Source of the DNA: Coprobacillaceae bacterium UN01-12pH3A
Lineage (GTDB): Bacteria; Bacillota_I; Bacilli_A; Erysipelotrichales; Coprobacillaceae
Length of the DNA stretch: 64,000 bases
Direction of reading: 5' to 3'
Assembly (NCBI GenBank): GCA_027676805.1
Contig: JAQENU010000012.1
Location: 27,068-91,067, forward strand
In this document: positions 16,676-25,215 of the stretch, in pieces
Layout: each line of letters begins with the position of its first letter
Position numbering within the stretch: the first letter of the stretch is position 1
Made by a program: the position numbers and the translations under genes
Notes under the pieces: model-generated
The model's database searches: none
Told to the model about the DNA's origin: nothing
The model's input: the letters and a program-made list of their open reading frames with translations, nothing else

Positions 16676-18340
16676 ATGAAAATAACGGATATTTTTACTT
16701 TGTTAGGCGGACTTGCCTTGTTCCTTTATGGAATGCATATGATGTCTAGTGGTTTAGAGATCGCGGCCGGAAATAAAATGAAATCGATCTTAGAAAAATT
16801 GACGTCTAATCGCTTTTTAGGTGTCGGTGTGGGAGCCTTGATCACTGCGATCATTCAGTCTTCATCAGCGACAACGGTTATGGTTGTAGGCTTTGTCAAC
16901 GCTGGGTTAATGACTTTGAAGAATGCGGTATGGGTGATCATGGGAGCCAATATTGGTACAACGATTACCGGGCAGCTGATTGCATTGGATATTACTGCGA
17001 TTGCACCATTAATCGCATTTGGCGGTGTTGCCTTAGTCACTTTTGTGAAAAATAAAAAAGCAGATGCTTTTGGACAAATCATTGCCGGACTTGGAATTTT
17101 ATTTATGGGGATGGAACTGATGACCAATGCGATGTCACCATTAAGAGAGTCACAGCAATTTATTGGTATGATTTCAAACTTCCAAAATCCATTGATTGGA
17201 ATTGCGGTAGGAGCATTGTTTACGGCAGTGATTCAATCTTCGAGTGCTTCAGTCGGAATTCTGCAGGCATTGGCATTAAGCGGTATTATTACTTTACCAA
17301 ACGCTATTTTCGTATTATTTGGACAAAATATCGGAACATGTATTACGGCGGTGATTGCATCTATCGGAACGAACCGCAACGCTAAACGTGCGACACTGAT
17401 CCATCTATCCTTTAATATTATTGGAACGGTTATCTTTGTAGTGATTAGTATGGTGACACCATTTGCCAGCTTCATGGCATCCATCACACCGGGCAATGTT
17501 CCGGCACAGATTGCCAATGTACATACTGTTTTCAATATTGTGACTACTGTTATCCTATTGCCATTTGGGTATAAGCTTGTTAATCTGACATATAAGATTT
17601 TACCTGAAAAAGCTGGAATGGAAGATAAGATGGAAACTAAATTCTTGGATTATAAAGTATTTAATAATGATTTCCATATCGGAACCAGCGCTATTATTAT
17701 TACTCAGCTGTTTAAAGAAATTGAAAATATGCTGTCCTATGTCACAACCAATGTAAAGCGTTCGTTTGATTTAATTGAGAAATTTGACGAAAAAACATAT
17801 AAAAAATTATTAGAGGATGAAGAATATATTGATTATTTAAATAAAGAAATCATCACCTATACGACCAATGCTATCTCAATTGAATTTCCTGTTGAGGAAA
17901 GCAAAACGATTGGATTATTCTTGAAAGCAGCGGGAGATTTAGAAAGAATCGGCGATCATGCTGTTAATATTTCCAGTCGTTCATTGAAGCTTCACAGCAA
18001 TAATGAACATTTCTCTTCTGAGGCAATTGAAGAAATTCATCAGATGTGTGAATTAACAGCAAAACTGCTTGAAGAACTGAATGTTAAAGAGCGTAAAGAG
18101 CTGATTGGCATTATTGAAAAAGTAGATGTTTATGAAAATAAAATCGATGATGCCAACAAGCAATTTTCAATGAATCAGCTGATTCGTTTAAAAGATAAGA
18201 AGTGTACACCGGAACATAGTGCTTTCTATACGGAAACATTAACGGATTTTGAAAGAATCGGTGATCATGGATTGAATATTGCGATTAGCTTTAATGAAAT
18301 TATCGATCATTTAACCTTACTGAATGGGGATGCAGAATAA
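16676..18340 (+). CDS. Na+/phosphate cotransporter family protein (NptA/YjbB-like)
   Basis: The 554-residue inner-membrane protein has two inverted Na/Pi cotransporter repeats, each with a Q-S-S-S-A motif (T-A-I-I-Q-S-S-S-A-T and T-A-V-I-Q-S-S-S-A-S) and about nine membrane segments to residue ~310. The rest is a PhoU-like cytosolic helical domain with two E-R-I-G-D-H motifs (L-E-R-I-G-D-H-A and F-E-R-I-G-D-H-G). It probably moves phosphate with sodium; the direction is not certain for this family. ATG 16676 follows GAGGTGG by 6 bases, so the upstream ATG at 16646 is not preferred. Confidence 0.92.
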   Translation: MKITDIFTLLGGLALFLYGMHMMSSGLEIAAGNKMKSILEKLTSNRFLGVGVGALITAIIQSSSATTVMVVGFVNAGLMTLKNAVWVIMGANIGTTITGQLIALDITAIAPLIAFGGVALVTFVKNKKADAFGQIIAGLGILFMGMELMTNAMSPLRESQQFIGMISNFQNPLIGIAVGALFTAVIQSSSASVGILQALALSGIITLPNAIFVLFGQNIGTCITAVIASIGTNRNAKRATLIHLSFNIIGTVIFVVISMVTPFASFMASITPGNVPAQIANVHTVFNIVTTVILLPFGYKLVNLTYKILPEKAGMEDKMETKFLDYKVFNNDFHIGTSAIIITQLFKEIENMLSYVTTNVKRSFDLIEKFDEKTYKKLLEDEEYIDYLNKEIITYTTNAISIEFPVEESKTIGLFLKAAGDLERIGDHAVNISSRSLKLHSNNEHFSSEAIEEIHQMCELTAKLLEELNVKERKELIGIIEKVDVYENKIDDANKQFSMNQLIRLKDKKCTPEHSAFYTETLTDFERIGDHGLNIAISFNEIIDHLTLLNGDAE

Positions 18341-18392
18341 ACTGTGTCCTTTTCTTTTTCAATATTATATAATATCCACAAGGAGGATTAAG

Positions 18393-19403
18393 ATGGGAAC
18401 GTTATTATATAAAACAAAGTTAATTCGTGGTAAAAGAAATCTGATTACGGATGTTCCGGGAGTAAAAGTTGGGCATGTCACACTGTCTGACCGTACTATT
18501 CAAACCGGGGTAACGGTGATTGTGCCGCGTACAGATAATATTTTTCAAAATAAATATGTCGGTGCCAGTCAAGTTATTAATGGATTTGGCAAGAGTACAG
18601 GTTTAGTTCAGCTTGATGAATTGGGAACACTGGAAAGTCCGATTGCTTTAACGAATACGCTAAGTGTTGGGACAGCGGCACAGGCACTGGTGAAACTGAT
18701 GCTGAAAGATAATGAAGATATTGGGACAACCACAGGAACAATTAACGTTGTTGTGGGAGAATGCAATGATGGATATCTCAATGATATTCGCGGTTGTCAT
18801 GTAAAAGAGGAGCATGTTTTTGAGGCTTTTCAAAATGCCGCTGAGCATTTTGAAGAAGGAGCAGTGGGAGCAGGGCGCGGCATGACATGCTTTGGGGCAA
18901 AAGGGGGTATTGGCTCTGCTTCGCGTATTATTACAATAGATCATAAAGAATATCATGTCGGAAGTCTGGTATTAACTAATTTTGGGTTGAAAAAGGATTT
19001 CACGTATCATGATTTAAAGGCAGAAGATATTGAAGAGGTGGAAAAAGGATCAATCATGATGATTCTTGCTACCGATGTTCCTTTAGATGCTCGGCAATTA
19101 AAACGTGTCTGTCGCCGCATGCCGATTGCATTAGGGCGTTTAGGCTCTTATATGGGAAATGGCAGCGGAGATATCGCAATCGCTTTTTCTACCGCCAATA
19201 CAATCCCACATTATGCCGATGAGGAAATCCTGAATATTAAAACACTGCATGAAAGTAAAATGGATAAGGTTTTCCGGGCAGCTATAGATGCGTGTGAGGA
19301 AGCTATCTTTTCATCTTTAGTTCATGGTGAAACCGTTATCGGAAGAGAGGGACATACAACACTTTGTCTAAAAGAAATGTTAGCTAATCAAGAAAAGGAA
19401 TGA
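18393..19403 (+). CDS. P1 family peptidase (DmpA/BapA-like, Ntn-type)
   Basis: The 336 residues match the DmpA/P1 (S58) aminopeptidases, which self-cleave into alpha and beta chains to expose an N-terminal nucleophile. Visible signatures are I-T-D-V-P-G-V-K-V-G-H-V near the start, A-L-T-N-T-L-S-V-G-T, and G-N-G-S-G-D-I-A-I-A-F-S-T near 255-267, where Ser258 is the probable nucleophile. The family removes N-terminal residues, including D- or beta-amino acids, from small peptides. ATG 18393 follows AAGGAGG; the longer 18324 start overlaps the preceding gene and lacks a ribosome site. Confidence 0.87.
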   Translation: MGTLLYKTKLIRGKRNLITDVPGVKVGHVTLSDRTIQTGVTVIVPRTDNIFQNKYVGASQVINGFGKSTGLVQLDELGTLESPIALTNTLSVGTAAQALVKLMLKDNEDIGTTTGTINVVVGECNDGYLNDIRGCHVKEEHVFEAFQNAAEHFEEGAVGAGRGMTCFGAKGGIGSASRIITIDHKEYHVGSLVLTNFGLKKDFTYHDLKAEDIEEVEKGSIMMILATDVPLDARQLKRVCRRMPIALGRLGSYMGNGSGDIAIAFSTANTIPHYADEEILNIKTLHESKMDKVFRAAIDACEEAIFSSLVHGETVIGREGHTTLCLKEMLANQEKE

Positions 19404-19422
19404 TATTACTCATTCTTTTTTA
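19396..19422 (+). terminator. Intrinsic terminator after the P1 peptidase
   Basis: GAATGA (19398-19403, including the stop) and TCATTC (19410-19415) followed by TTTTTT. The stem is short. Confidence 0.6.
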
Positions 19423-19471
19423 CTAGATGAAACGGCATAGGTGTAGTAAAGTAAAGGTATAGGGAGGAAAA

Positions 19472-20335
19472 ATGATGAAAACAAGCAAAGAATTTTATAA
19501 TGTAATCAAAGTAAAAGAAGGGATTTATCATATTGGCAGTACAGAGGGCGTATTTATGGATTTATTTGTGGGGAGCAGACAGGCATTATTATGGGATACC
19601 GGCTATGGCTTTGGTGATCTGCGTCATACTGTTGAAGCACTTACAGATAAACCGCTGATCGTAGTCAATAGTCATGGACATTTAGATCATGCCTGCGGTA
19701 ATTTTCAGTTTAGTGACTGCCCTGTTTATATGCATTCAAAAGATAAGAAATCTTATGAATATTTCAACAGTGAAAGTGCCAGACGGGATAATGTAGAAAG
19801 GGTGAAAAATACCAAGGACACCTTACCAAGTGATTTTGATGAAGAACACTATATTCATGCCCCGATAAAACCGGTCTGCACAATAAAAGAAGACGAACAG
19901 TTTGATTTAGGCGGCATTACTTTAACTGTAAAGGAAGTGCCGGGACATACCGCCGGAAGTATCGGACTGATCTATGAAGAAGAACGATGGTTTTATGCCG
20001 GTGATGCGATGAATCCATTTGTTTGGCTGTTTTTACCGGATGCACTCTCTTTATCGGTTTATTTAAAGTCTCTTGAAAAAGCAAAGACATTTAACTGTAA
20101 CAAATTATGTATCAGTCACCACCCAGAACCATTAGATTATACGATCTTGGATCGCTTTATTTGCTGTGCTAAAGAACTGGACTATGCTTCGGGAATTCCC
20201 TTTGAGAATACATTGTTTCCTCAATATAAAGCTCGTATCTGTCCGCTTAAAGGTGCTGATCAGACACTGATCGGTCAGCCGGCATGCCCAGCCATTGTCA
20301 TTAGCGAAGATCATTTAAAAGAGAAAAAGTCATGA
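19472..20335 (+). CDS. MBL-fold metallo-hydrolase
   Basis: The 287-residue cytosolic protein has the metallo-beta-lactamase motif H-G-H-L-D-H-A-C-G, followed by V-P-G-H-T-A-G-S-I (third His) and F-Y-A-G-D-A (bridging Asp), enough for a dinuclear zinc site. The fold serves many hydrolases and lactonases; the substrate is not evident. An ATG pair at 19472/19475 follows GGGAGG. The stop overlaps the S66 peptidase start by four bases, so the two are translated together. Confidence 0.87.
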   Translation: MMKTSKEFYNVIKVKEGIYHIGSTEGVFMDLFVGSRQALLWDTGYGFGDLRHTVEALTDKPLIVVNSHGHLDHACGNFQFSDCPVYMHSKDKKSYEYFNSESARRDNVERVKNTKDTLPSDFDEEHYIHAPIKPVCTIKEDEQFDLGGITLTVKEVPGHTAGSIGLIYEEERWFYAGDAMNPFVWLFLPDALSLSVYLKSLEKAKTFNCNKLCISHHPEPLDYTILDRFICCAKELDYASGIPFENTLFPQYKARICPLKGADQTLIGQPACPAIVISEDHLKEKKS

Positions 20336-21369
20336 TTAAACCGAAACGATTAAAGCCCAAAGATAAAGTAGCGATGGTCAGTTTATCATGGGGTGGTATT
20401 GGAGATAAAGAATTTATTCATAAATATAATATCGCTAAAAAGAGAATGAAAGATGAGCTGGAGCTTGAACTGATTCCAATGCCCCATGCCCTAAAAGGCA
20501 CAGAATATATCATGAAACATCCTCAAAAACGAGCAGAGGATTTAATGACAGCTTTCTTAGATGATGAAATTTCGGCAATCTTTTGCGCTATTGGCGGGGA
20601 TGATACCATTCGCTTGCTCCCGTATATTGATTTTCAGATTATCAAAGATCACCCTAAAATATTTATGGGATATTCAGATAGTACGGTAAATCATTTCATG
20701 ATGTATAAAGCCGGATTAATTTCCTTTTATGGTCCTTCTATCATGTGTGAATTTGGAGAATATACCAAGATGTTTGATTATACGTTGCAAGCGGTGCGAA
20801 AAATATTATTTCAGGATATCACGGGTTATTCCATTCCTTCCAGTCCTCTGTGGAGCAAAGATTCTATTGAATGGAAAGAAGAAAATCAGCATACCCTAAA
20901 AAAACGTATTCCGGAACAACATGGTTATGAAATCCTGCAGGGGAAACAGACAGTGACGGGGCATCTGTTAGGGGGCTGCCTGGACGTATTTATGATGATC
21001 GTTGGGACAGCCATCTGGCCTGACTTATCACAATGGCAAAACGCTGTTTTGTTCTTTGAAACCAGTGAGGATAAGCCATCTCCGGAATTTGTAAAGTACA
21101 CCTTGCGGAATTTGGCAGCTCAGGGAATATTACGGGTAATTAAGGGAATCGTGGTTGGGAAGCCGCAGAGTGAAACCTATTATGAAGAATATAAAGAAGT
21201 AATCATGCAAGTTGTGCTTTTTGAAGAACAGCTTGAAGATTTAGTCATCTTCTATAATATAAATATCGGACATGCCATGCCGATTGGCATCTTGCCTTAT
21301 GGTGTAGCCTGTGAGCTTGATCCAATGAAGAAAACAATCACTTTATTAGAAGAAGCGACCATTCTGTAA
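20332..21369 (+). CDS. S66 family peptidase (LD-carboxypeptidase / MccF-like)
   Basis: The 345 residues fit the S66 serine peptidases, which include LdcA (murein tetrapeptide L,D-carboxypeptidase) and MccF (microcin C7 self-immunity). The nucleophile is Ser115 in F-M-G-Y-S-D-S-T; the family Glu is probably in V-L-F-F-E-T-S-E-D and the His in I-G-H-A-M-P-I-G. The length and the inserted middle segment are closer to MccF-like members than to LdcA, but this cannot be settled by eye. It is coupled to the metallo-hydrolase. Confidence 0.85.
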   Translation: MIKPKRLKPKDKVAMVSLSWGGIGDKEFIHKYNIAKKRMKDELELELIPMPHALKGTEYIMKHPQKRAEDLMTAFLDDEISAIFCAIGGDDTIRLLPYIDFQIIKDHPKIFMGYSDSTVNHFMMYKAGLISFYGPSIMCEFGEYTKMFDYTLQAVRKILFQDITGYSIPSSPLWSKDSIEWKEENQHTLKKRIPEQHGYEILQGKQTVTGHLLGGCLDVFMMIVGTAIWPDLSQWQNAVLFFETSEDKPSPEFVKYTLRNLAAQGILRVIKGIVVGKPQSETYYEEYKEVIMQVVLFEEQLEDLVIFYNINIGHAMPIGILPYGVACELDPMKKTITLLEEATIL

Positions 21370-21403
21370 TTATTTTCAATTTTGTAAAATGGAACGGCGA
21401 ATC

Positions 21404-21432
21404 TTGTAATTGTAAAGGGTTTCCTTTAGAAT
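21404..21432 (+). promoter_or_regulatory. Sigma-A promoter of the Rrf2 pair
   Basis: TTGTAA (21404-21409), a 17-base spacer and TAGAAT (21427-21432). Confidence 0.65.
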
Positions 21433-21443
21433 ATACCTAAAGG
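21423..21443 (+). promoter_or_regulatory. Inverted repeat over the -10 and ribosome site of the Rrf2 pair
   Basis: CCTTTAG (21423-21429) and CTAAAGG (21437-21443) form a perfect 7-bp inverted repeat. It covers the -10 box and its right arm contains most of AAAGGAG. It could be an operator for one of the Rrf2 proteins, an RNA hairpin hiding the ribosome site, or both. Confidence 0.45.
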
Positions 21444-21453
21444 AGACTTTTTT

Positions 21454-21867
21454 ATGGAGATAGGAACAAAAGGGCAATATGGATTAGAAGCACTTGTATA
21501 TATGGCGAGCTGTCCTGAAAATACACAATTTTCAATTAATACAATCGCAACTCAAAGAAATATTTCAGAAAAATATTTGGAACAGATATTTTCCTTGCTT
21601 AAAAAAGGTGGCATTATTCAAAGCAGCCGAGGAAAATATGGCGGATATCATTTTTTGATAGAGCCTAAAGATTTGACCGTACTAGAAGTCTTAGAATGTT
21701 TGACAGGAAGCTTGGAACCGGTAAAATGTATTCACTCGGTTCAATGCAGGCGAGAAGCTATTTGTAAAAGTAAGCCGGTATGGGAAAAAATGTATGACCA
21801 TATGAAATTGGTGTTAGAGGATGTAACGATTCAGTCTTTAGCGGATGAATATAGGAGACAGTTATGA
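21454..21867 (+). CDS. Rrf2-family regulator with IscR-type cysteines
   Basis: The 137-residue winged-helix regulator has the Rrf2 fold: T-K-G-Q-Y-G-L-E-A-L near the start, recognition helix around I-S-E-K-Y-L-E-Q-I-F and wing R-G-K-Y-G-G-Y. Three cysteines at 92, 98 and 104 have the spacing and numbering of the [2Fe-2S] ligands of E. coli IscR, although the IscR ligand His107 is a Lys here. It may sense iron-sulfur status or redox state. It overlaps the next Rrf2 gene by four bases, and no isc/suf genes are nearby. Confidence 0.88.
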   Translation: MEIGTKGQYGLEALVYMASCPENTQFSINTIATQRNISEKYLEQIFSLLKKGGIIQSSRGKYGGYHFLIEPKDLTVLEVLECLTGSLEPVKCIHSVQCRREAICKSKPVWEKMYDHMKLVLEDVTIQSLADEYRRQL

Positions 21868-22274
21868 GATTATCAACAAAAGTACGATATGGATTGCGTT
21901 CACTGATTGCTTTGGCACAGGAAAATGGAGAGCTGCTTTCGATCAGTGTTATTGCGAGTGAACAAGAGCTTTCGCAAAATTATTTAGAAAATATTTTCGC
22001 CGAATTTAAAAAAGCAGGCATTATTGAGAGTGTAAAAGGTGCAAAAGGCGGTTATCGCTTGATAGTTGATCCAAATGAGATCAGCATTGTTGATATTATG
22101 GAGATGCTGGATCACGAAATTCATGTAGGCGGCAATAAAAAACATGATGTGCTAAATGACATCATTAATCAACGTGTGTATGAACGTTTGGATAAAGAAC
22201 TTTATACTTATTTAAAGTCAATCACTTTAGCTCAGATTGCTGAAGAAGATATTCAAAATATCAGTTTATTTTGA
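21864..22274 (+). CDS. Rrf2-family regulator without cysteines (CymR-like)
   Basis: The 136-residue Rrf2 protein has R-L-S-T-K-V-R-Y-G-L-R-S-L at the N terminus, a helix Q-E-L-S-Q-N-Y-L-E-N-I-F and wing K-G-A-K-G-G-Y-R. It lacks all three cluster cysteines of its neighbour and so resembles CymR-type regulators, which respond through a protein partner rather than a cofactor. Overlapping ATGA coupling to the first Rrf2 suggests the two are made together and might form heterodimers; this is inference. Confidence 0.87.
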   Translation: MRLSTKVRYGLRSLIALAQENGELLSISVIASEQELSQNYLENIFAEFKKAGIIESVKGAKGGYRLIVDPNEISIVDIMEMLDHEIHVGGNKKHDVLNDIINQRVYERLDKELYTYLKSITLAQIAEEDIQNISLF

Positions 22275-22289
22275 TAAAGGGGAAAATGG

Positions 22290-23090
22290 ATGGATAAGAA
22301 AATAGCTTTTTTTGATATTGATGGAACAATGGTCAATGTGCCTAACGGTATGATGCATCCGACTATTGAAACGATGCGTGTTTTAAGTGAATTTAAACAG
22401 CAGGGAAATTATATTGTGGTTGCGACAGCGCGTGGAAGTGCACCGGGAAGTGTGCAGGATATTGATTTTGACGGTTATATTTTCAATGATGGACACTACA
22501 TTCTTTTTAATGAAGAAGTATGGCTGGATGATATTTTTTCAAAAGAGGATATCGTTAAACAAATGGCCGCTTATAAAAAGCATGGAGGCAAAAGCATGTT
22601 TTGCGGACATGTACAAACTTGGTGCGAATATTTAGATGATCCGATGGTGATCGATCATCGGGAAATGTTTTCCGGGACACGTGCACGTCCGACTGATCAG
22701 ATTGAAGAATTCACAGCGGATGATGTAGAAGCGATATCTTGCTGTGTGTTATTTGAAACAGCTGAACAGCTAGAAGCCTGCTATAATGAGTTGAAAGAAG
22801 ATTTCACAATGGTTCCTTATTATACGGGACTCATTCGCATGGATGTTTATAAGAAAGGATTTACAAAAGGTCCTGCTTGTCAGTATATGTATGAAAAATT
22901 AGGCATCCCAAAGGAAAATACCTATGCCTTTGGCGATGGGATCAATGATAAGGCAATGCTTCAGCTTGTCGGTCACGGAATCGCAATGGGGAATGGATTG
23001 GACGAAATCAAAGCCGTTGCTGATGATATTACGGATACTGTTGATCAGGATGGTATTGCAAAAGCGTTTAAAAAATACTTTAATATTTAA
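22290..23090 (+). CDS. Cof-type HAD-IIB phosphatase
   Basis: The third HAD-IIB phosphatase of the window, 266 residues, has motif I D-I-D-G-T-M, a Thr-based motif II (V-V-A-T-A-R-G) and motif IV F-G-D-G-I-N-D with K-G beforehand. Compared with the copies at 4235 and 8886 the cap is different (C-G-H-V-Q-T-W-C), so substrates probably differ. It starts 15 bases after the Rrf2 pair and may be co-transcribed with it. Confidence 0.88.
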   Translation: MDKKIAFFDIDGTMVNVPNGMMHPTIETMRVLSEFKQQGNYIVVATARGSAPGSVQDIDFDGYIFNDGHYILFNEEVWLDDIFSKEDIVKQMAAYKKHGGKSMFCGHVQTWCEYLDDPMVIDHREMFSGTRARPTDQIEEFTADDVEAISCCVLFETAEQLEACYNELKEDFTMVPYYTGLIRMDVYKKGFTKGPACQYMYEKLGIPKENTYAFGDGINDKAMLQLVGHGIAMGNGLDEIKAVADDITDTVDQDGIAKAFKKYFNI

Positions 23091-23091
23091 A

Positions 23092-23127
23092 AATATCCCC
23101 GTTTCATTGAACGGGGATTGTTTTTAT
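23092..23127. terminator. Bidirectional terminator between HAD gene and ribU
   Basis: ATCCCCGTT and AACGGGGAT form a GC-rich stem (about 23095-23118) with a T run on the plus side and A run on the other. Confidence 0.8.
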
Positions 23128-23768
23128 TCTAATGTGTAATTCTTTTCTATCGGTCTTACAAAACTATAGACAACTGCACAGATGATGCCTTTTAAAAAAT
23201 TGAATGGGAAATAAATAATAAAGATAGCCTGTGCATATGGGGATAAAAAGTTAAGCAATGACGGTATCGAAATGTTGGAACCATACTGCTTATTAAATGC
23301 CATGATGTCCACATTGAAAGGCAATTGTGTATACCATGTCGGTTTATTCATCAGGTACGTAGGCGTAACAAATAAGTAATTAATGATATACATAATAAAG
23401 GCAAATGTCAGCATGGTTAGAAACATATTCACTGCATAGTTCACCCATGGCTTTTTAAAATGCAGTACCTTTTTTAATAAGTAATACATCATACAAATAC
23501 TCAGGCTGGCAATCAACGATGTAATTTGTCCGATCGCAATCGGTCCCACAGGACCTTTAAATAAAACAGACGCTAAAAATTTACAGATACAAACAAAGAC
23601 AGCTGGAATTACTCCCATTGTTGAAACGGCTGACAACACCACGATCTCTGAAAGATCAAAGTTCAGCCATGGTGCAAACGGATAGGGAATCTCAATTAAA
23701 TTGAGGATCATTCCTAATGCGGACAAGATCGCAATCATCACCATTTTTCTTGTTTTAGTACTTTTCAC
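23124..23768 (-). CDS. ribU: ECF transporter S component, riboflavin-specific
   Basis: RibU is the membrane substrate-binding subunit that docks with the shared EcfAAT energizing module to import riboflavin. The 214 residues have about five to six membrane helices, a basic start (K-S-T-K-T-R-K-M) and the RibU-like stretch N-F-D-L-S-E-I-V, with G-P-V-G-P in the following loop. The start is GTG 23768 after GGGAGG; a longer frame would begin inside the riboswitch terminator. An FMN riboswitch upstream strongly supports riboflavin as substrate. No rib biosynthesis or ecf genes lie in the window. Confidence 0.9.
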   Translation of the reverse strand: MKSTKTRKMVMIAILSALGMILNLIEIPYPFAPWLNFDLSEIVVLSAVSTMGVIPAVFVCICKFLASVLFKGPVGPIAIGQITSLIASLSICMMYYLLKKVLHFKKPWVNYAVNMFLTMLTFAFIMYIINYLFVTPTYLMNKPTWYTQLPFNVDIMAFNKQYGSNISIPSLLNFLSPYAQAIFIIYFPFNFLKGIICAVVYSFVRPIEKNYTLE

Positions 23769-23787
23769 AAATATTCCTCCCTTATAT

Positions 23788-23824
23788 ATAAAAAATATCG
23801 TGAAAATACTAATCTTCACGATAA
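23788..23824 (-). terminator. Riboswitch-controlled terminator upstream of ribU
   Basis: On the minus strand ATCGTGAA (23822-23815) and TTCACGAT (23804-23797) form a stem followed by ATTTTTT, between the FMN aptamer and the ribU ribosome site. Confidence 0.8.
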
Positions 23825-23849
23825 AAGGGCATTTTATAATACAAAAAAA

Positions 23850-23962
23850 TGTCTCTCTTCCATCTAGACTGTACTATCGGTATTGGAATTGCACCAATTC
23901 ATGCTGTTAAACAGCTCGCGGACTTTACCGCCGGTCGGGAATTTCACCCTGCCCTGAAGACG
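23850..23962 (-). ncRNA. FMN riboswitch (RFN element)
   Basis: The minus strand carries the conserved RFN blocks in order: TCTTCAGGGCAGGGTGAAAT, TTCCCGACCGGCGGTA, AAGTCCGCGAGC, a variable stem, TTGGTGCAATTCCAA, and ACCGATAGTACAGTC followed by GATGGAAGAGA. The element binds FMN; with a terminator directly behind it, high FMN should stop transcription before ribU. Confidence 0.97.
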
Positions 23963-23976
23963 TTCTTTTCATGTAT

Positions 23977-24005
23977 AGTGTATGTCAATTTCTTTTTCTT
24001 GTCAA
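23977..24005 (-). promoter_or_regulatory. Sigma-A promoter of the FMN riboswitch/ribU
   Basis: TTGACA (24005-24000), a 17-base spacer and TACACT (23982-23977) on the minus strand, about ten bases before the aptamer. Confidence 0.6.
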
Positions 24006-24082
24006 TCCCTTTGCCTACTATTTTTATTATGTGAATTATGGTATGATGAAATAAAGAGAGGGGTTACAAAAAGGAGGGGAGA

Positions 24083-25210
24083 ATGATGATTAAGTTAAAC
24101 CCGGTCTATTTATTTGATAAAGAAGGATTATCGGAGTATTTGCATCAGCAGGCATTGGACGGAAATCATATTACATATGTTACCTCTGATTTTTTGGTAT
24201 TTAAAAAGGGAGAACCAAAAGATATCTATTTTACCGTGTTATTATCAGATGACCAGCCAATTGAGAAAGTGAAAAGAAAAGCTGTTCCTTCTTCCTATGA
24301 ATATCGTATTTACACATTTGAAAAAGAGGAAGATGGATTTATTGAAATACGTAAGCAATCACGATTTGCCAAGGCTATTTATGTAACGCCTTTAACTAAT
24401 TATATAATCTGCCTTATAACTTTTTCGATGATTAATTCTTCTCAAAATAATTTTCTTTTTGGGAGCCGTAGAGATTTATATAGGAGTTTTACTGCTCCAA
24501 TTTTAGTTATCTGTATTCTCTTTTATTGTCTTTGGCTATGGCAAAGAAAGAAGGCATTGAGGAAAGCAAAGGAAAACCATCGATATCTTTTTAAAAACAA
24601 ATGGGATTATATTGGGAAAATCCTTTGGCTAACGATAGTATTCATAAGTTTTCTTGTTGCTTTCGGGTTAAGTTATTACATTATAATTCTAATCTTTCTT
24701 TACTTGTTATTTCATTTAGCTTTATATAATTCCATCTTTTTATTGACTGTTCTAGCGGTATTTATTGTATTCTTGTTTTTGCCGGATAATCCAAGGAAAG
24801 ATCAAAACATCATATTAAATGATTATTTTTCATCCACTTTAAGTGTATCTATGTATAATTATGATCAAACCTTATTTGTATCCAAATATGAAAATTTAGC
24901 GGCATGGGATTATACGACAAGGCACAATGTAACCATCGTGTACGAGTACTATCATGTGACTTCTTCTTGGACTTTAAATAAGCTAGAGGAATATCTGTTT
25001 ATTCAGCAGGAGAATCCCATTCAACTAGATACATATGAATCGTTTAACGATAATTCTTTTGAACGAGCTTATATCAAAACAGTAGAAGGAGGAGTTCAGC
25101 TTTATTATTTTCAATCCGGCTATCACGTCTTAGTTTTAGCGAATAAGTCACCAAATACAACTGAGCAAGTTATTCGTTTCGCTAAAATGAAACTGAATAT
25201 AGGAGGGTGA
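24083..25210 (+). CDS. Membrane protein, first of a paralogous pair (DUF2812-like start)
   Basis: The 375-residue protein is not a recognised named family. Residues 1-90 resemble a DUF2812-type soluble domain (F-D-K-E-G-L-S-E-Y-L then I-Y-F-T-V-L-L). Then come membrane segments near 112-130, 137-155 and three to four between 178 and 235, and an outer or cytosolic C-terminal domain of ~140 residues with many Tyr. The next gene has the same plan, so they arose by duplication. An AAGGAGGGG site precedes an ATG pair at 24083/24086, and the end overlaps the second gene's ribosome site. Confidence 0.7.
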   Translation: MMIKLNPVYLFDKEGLSEYLHQQALDGNHITYVTSDFLVFKKGEPKDIYFTVLLSDDQPIEKVKRKAVPSSYEYRIYTFEKEEDGFIEIRKQSRFAKAIYVTPLTNYIICLITFSMINSSQNNFLFGSRRDLYRSFTAPILVICILFYCLWLWQRKKALRKAKENHRYLFKNKWDYIGKILWLTIVFISFLVAFGLSYYIIILIFLYLLFHLALYNSIFLLTVLAVFIVFLFLPDNPRKDQNIILNDYFSSTLSVSMYNYDQTLFVSKYENLAAWDYTTRHNVTIVYEYYHVTSSWTLNKLEEYLFIQQENPIQLDTYESFNDNSFERAYIKTVEGGVQLYYFQSGYHVLVLANKSPNTTEQVIRFAKMKLNIGG

Positions 25211-25215
25211 GCAAT

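Noticed and set aside
17233..17535. 100-residue minus-strand frame in the Na/Pi transporter
   Set aside because: Hydrophobic mirror of membrane-helix codons, no ribosome site.
23701..24034. Two plus-strand frames across the ribU leader
   Set aside because: They cross the FMN riboswitch and its terminator and lack ribosome sites.
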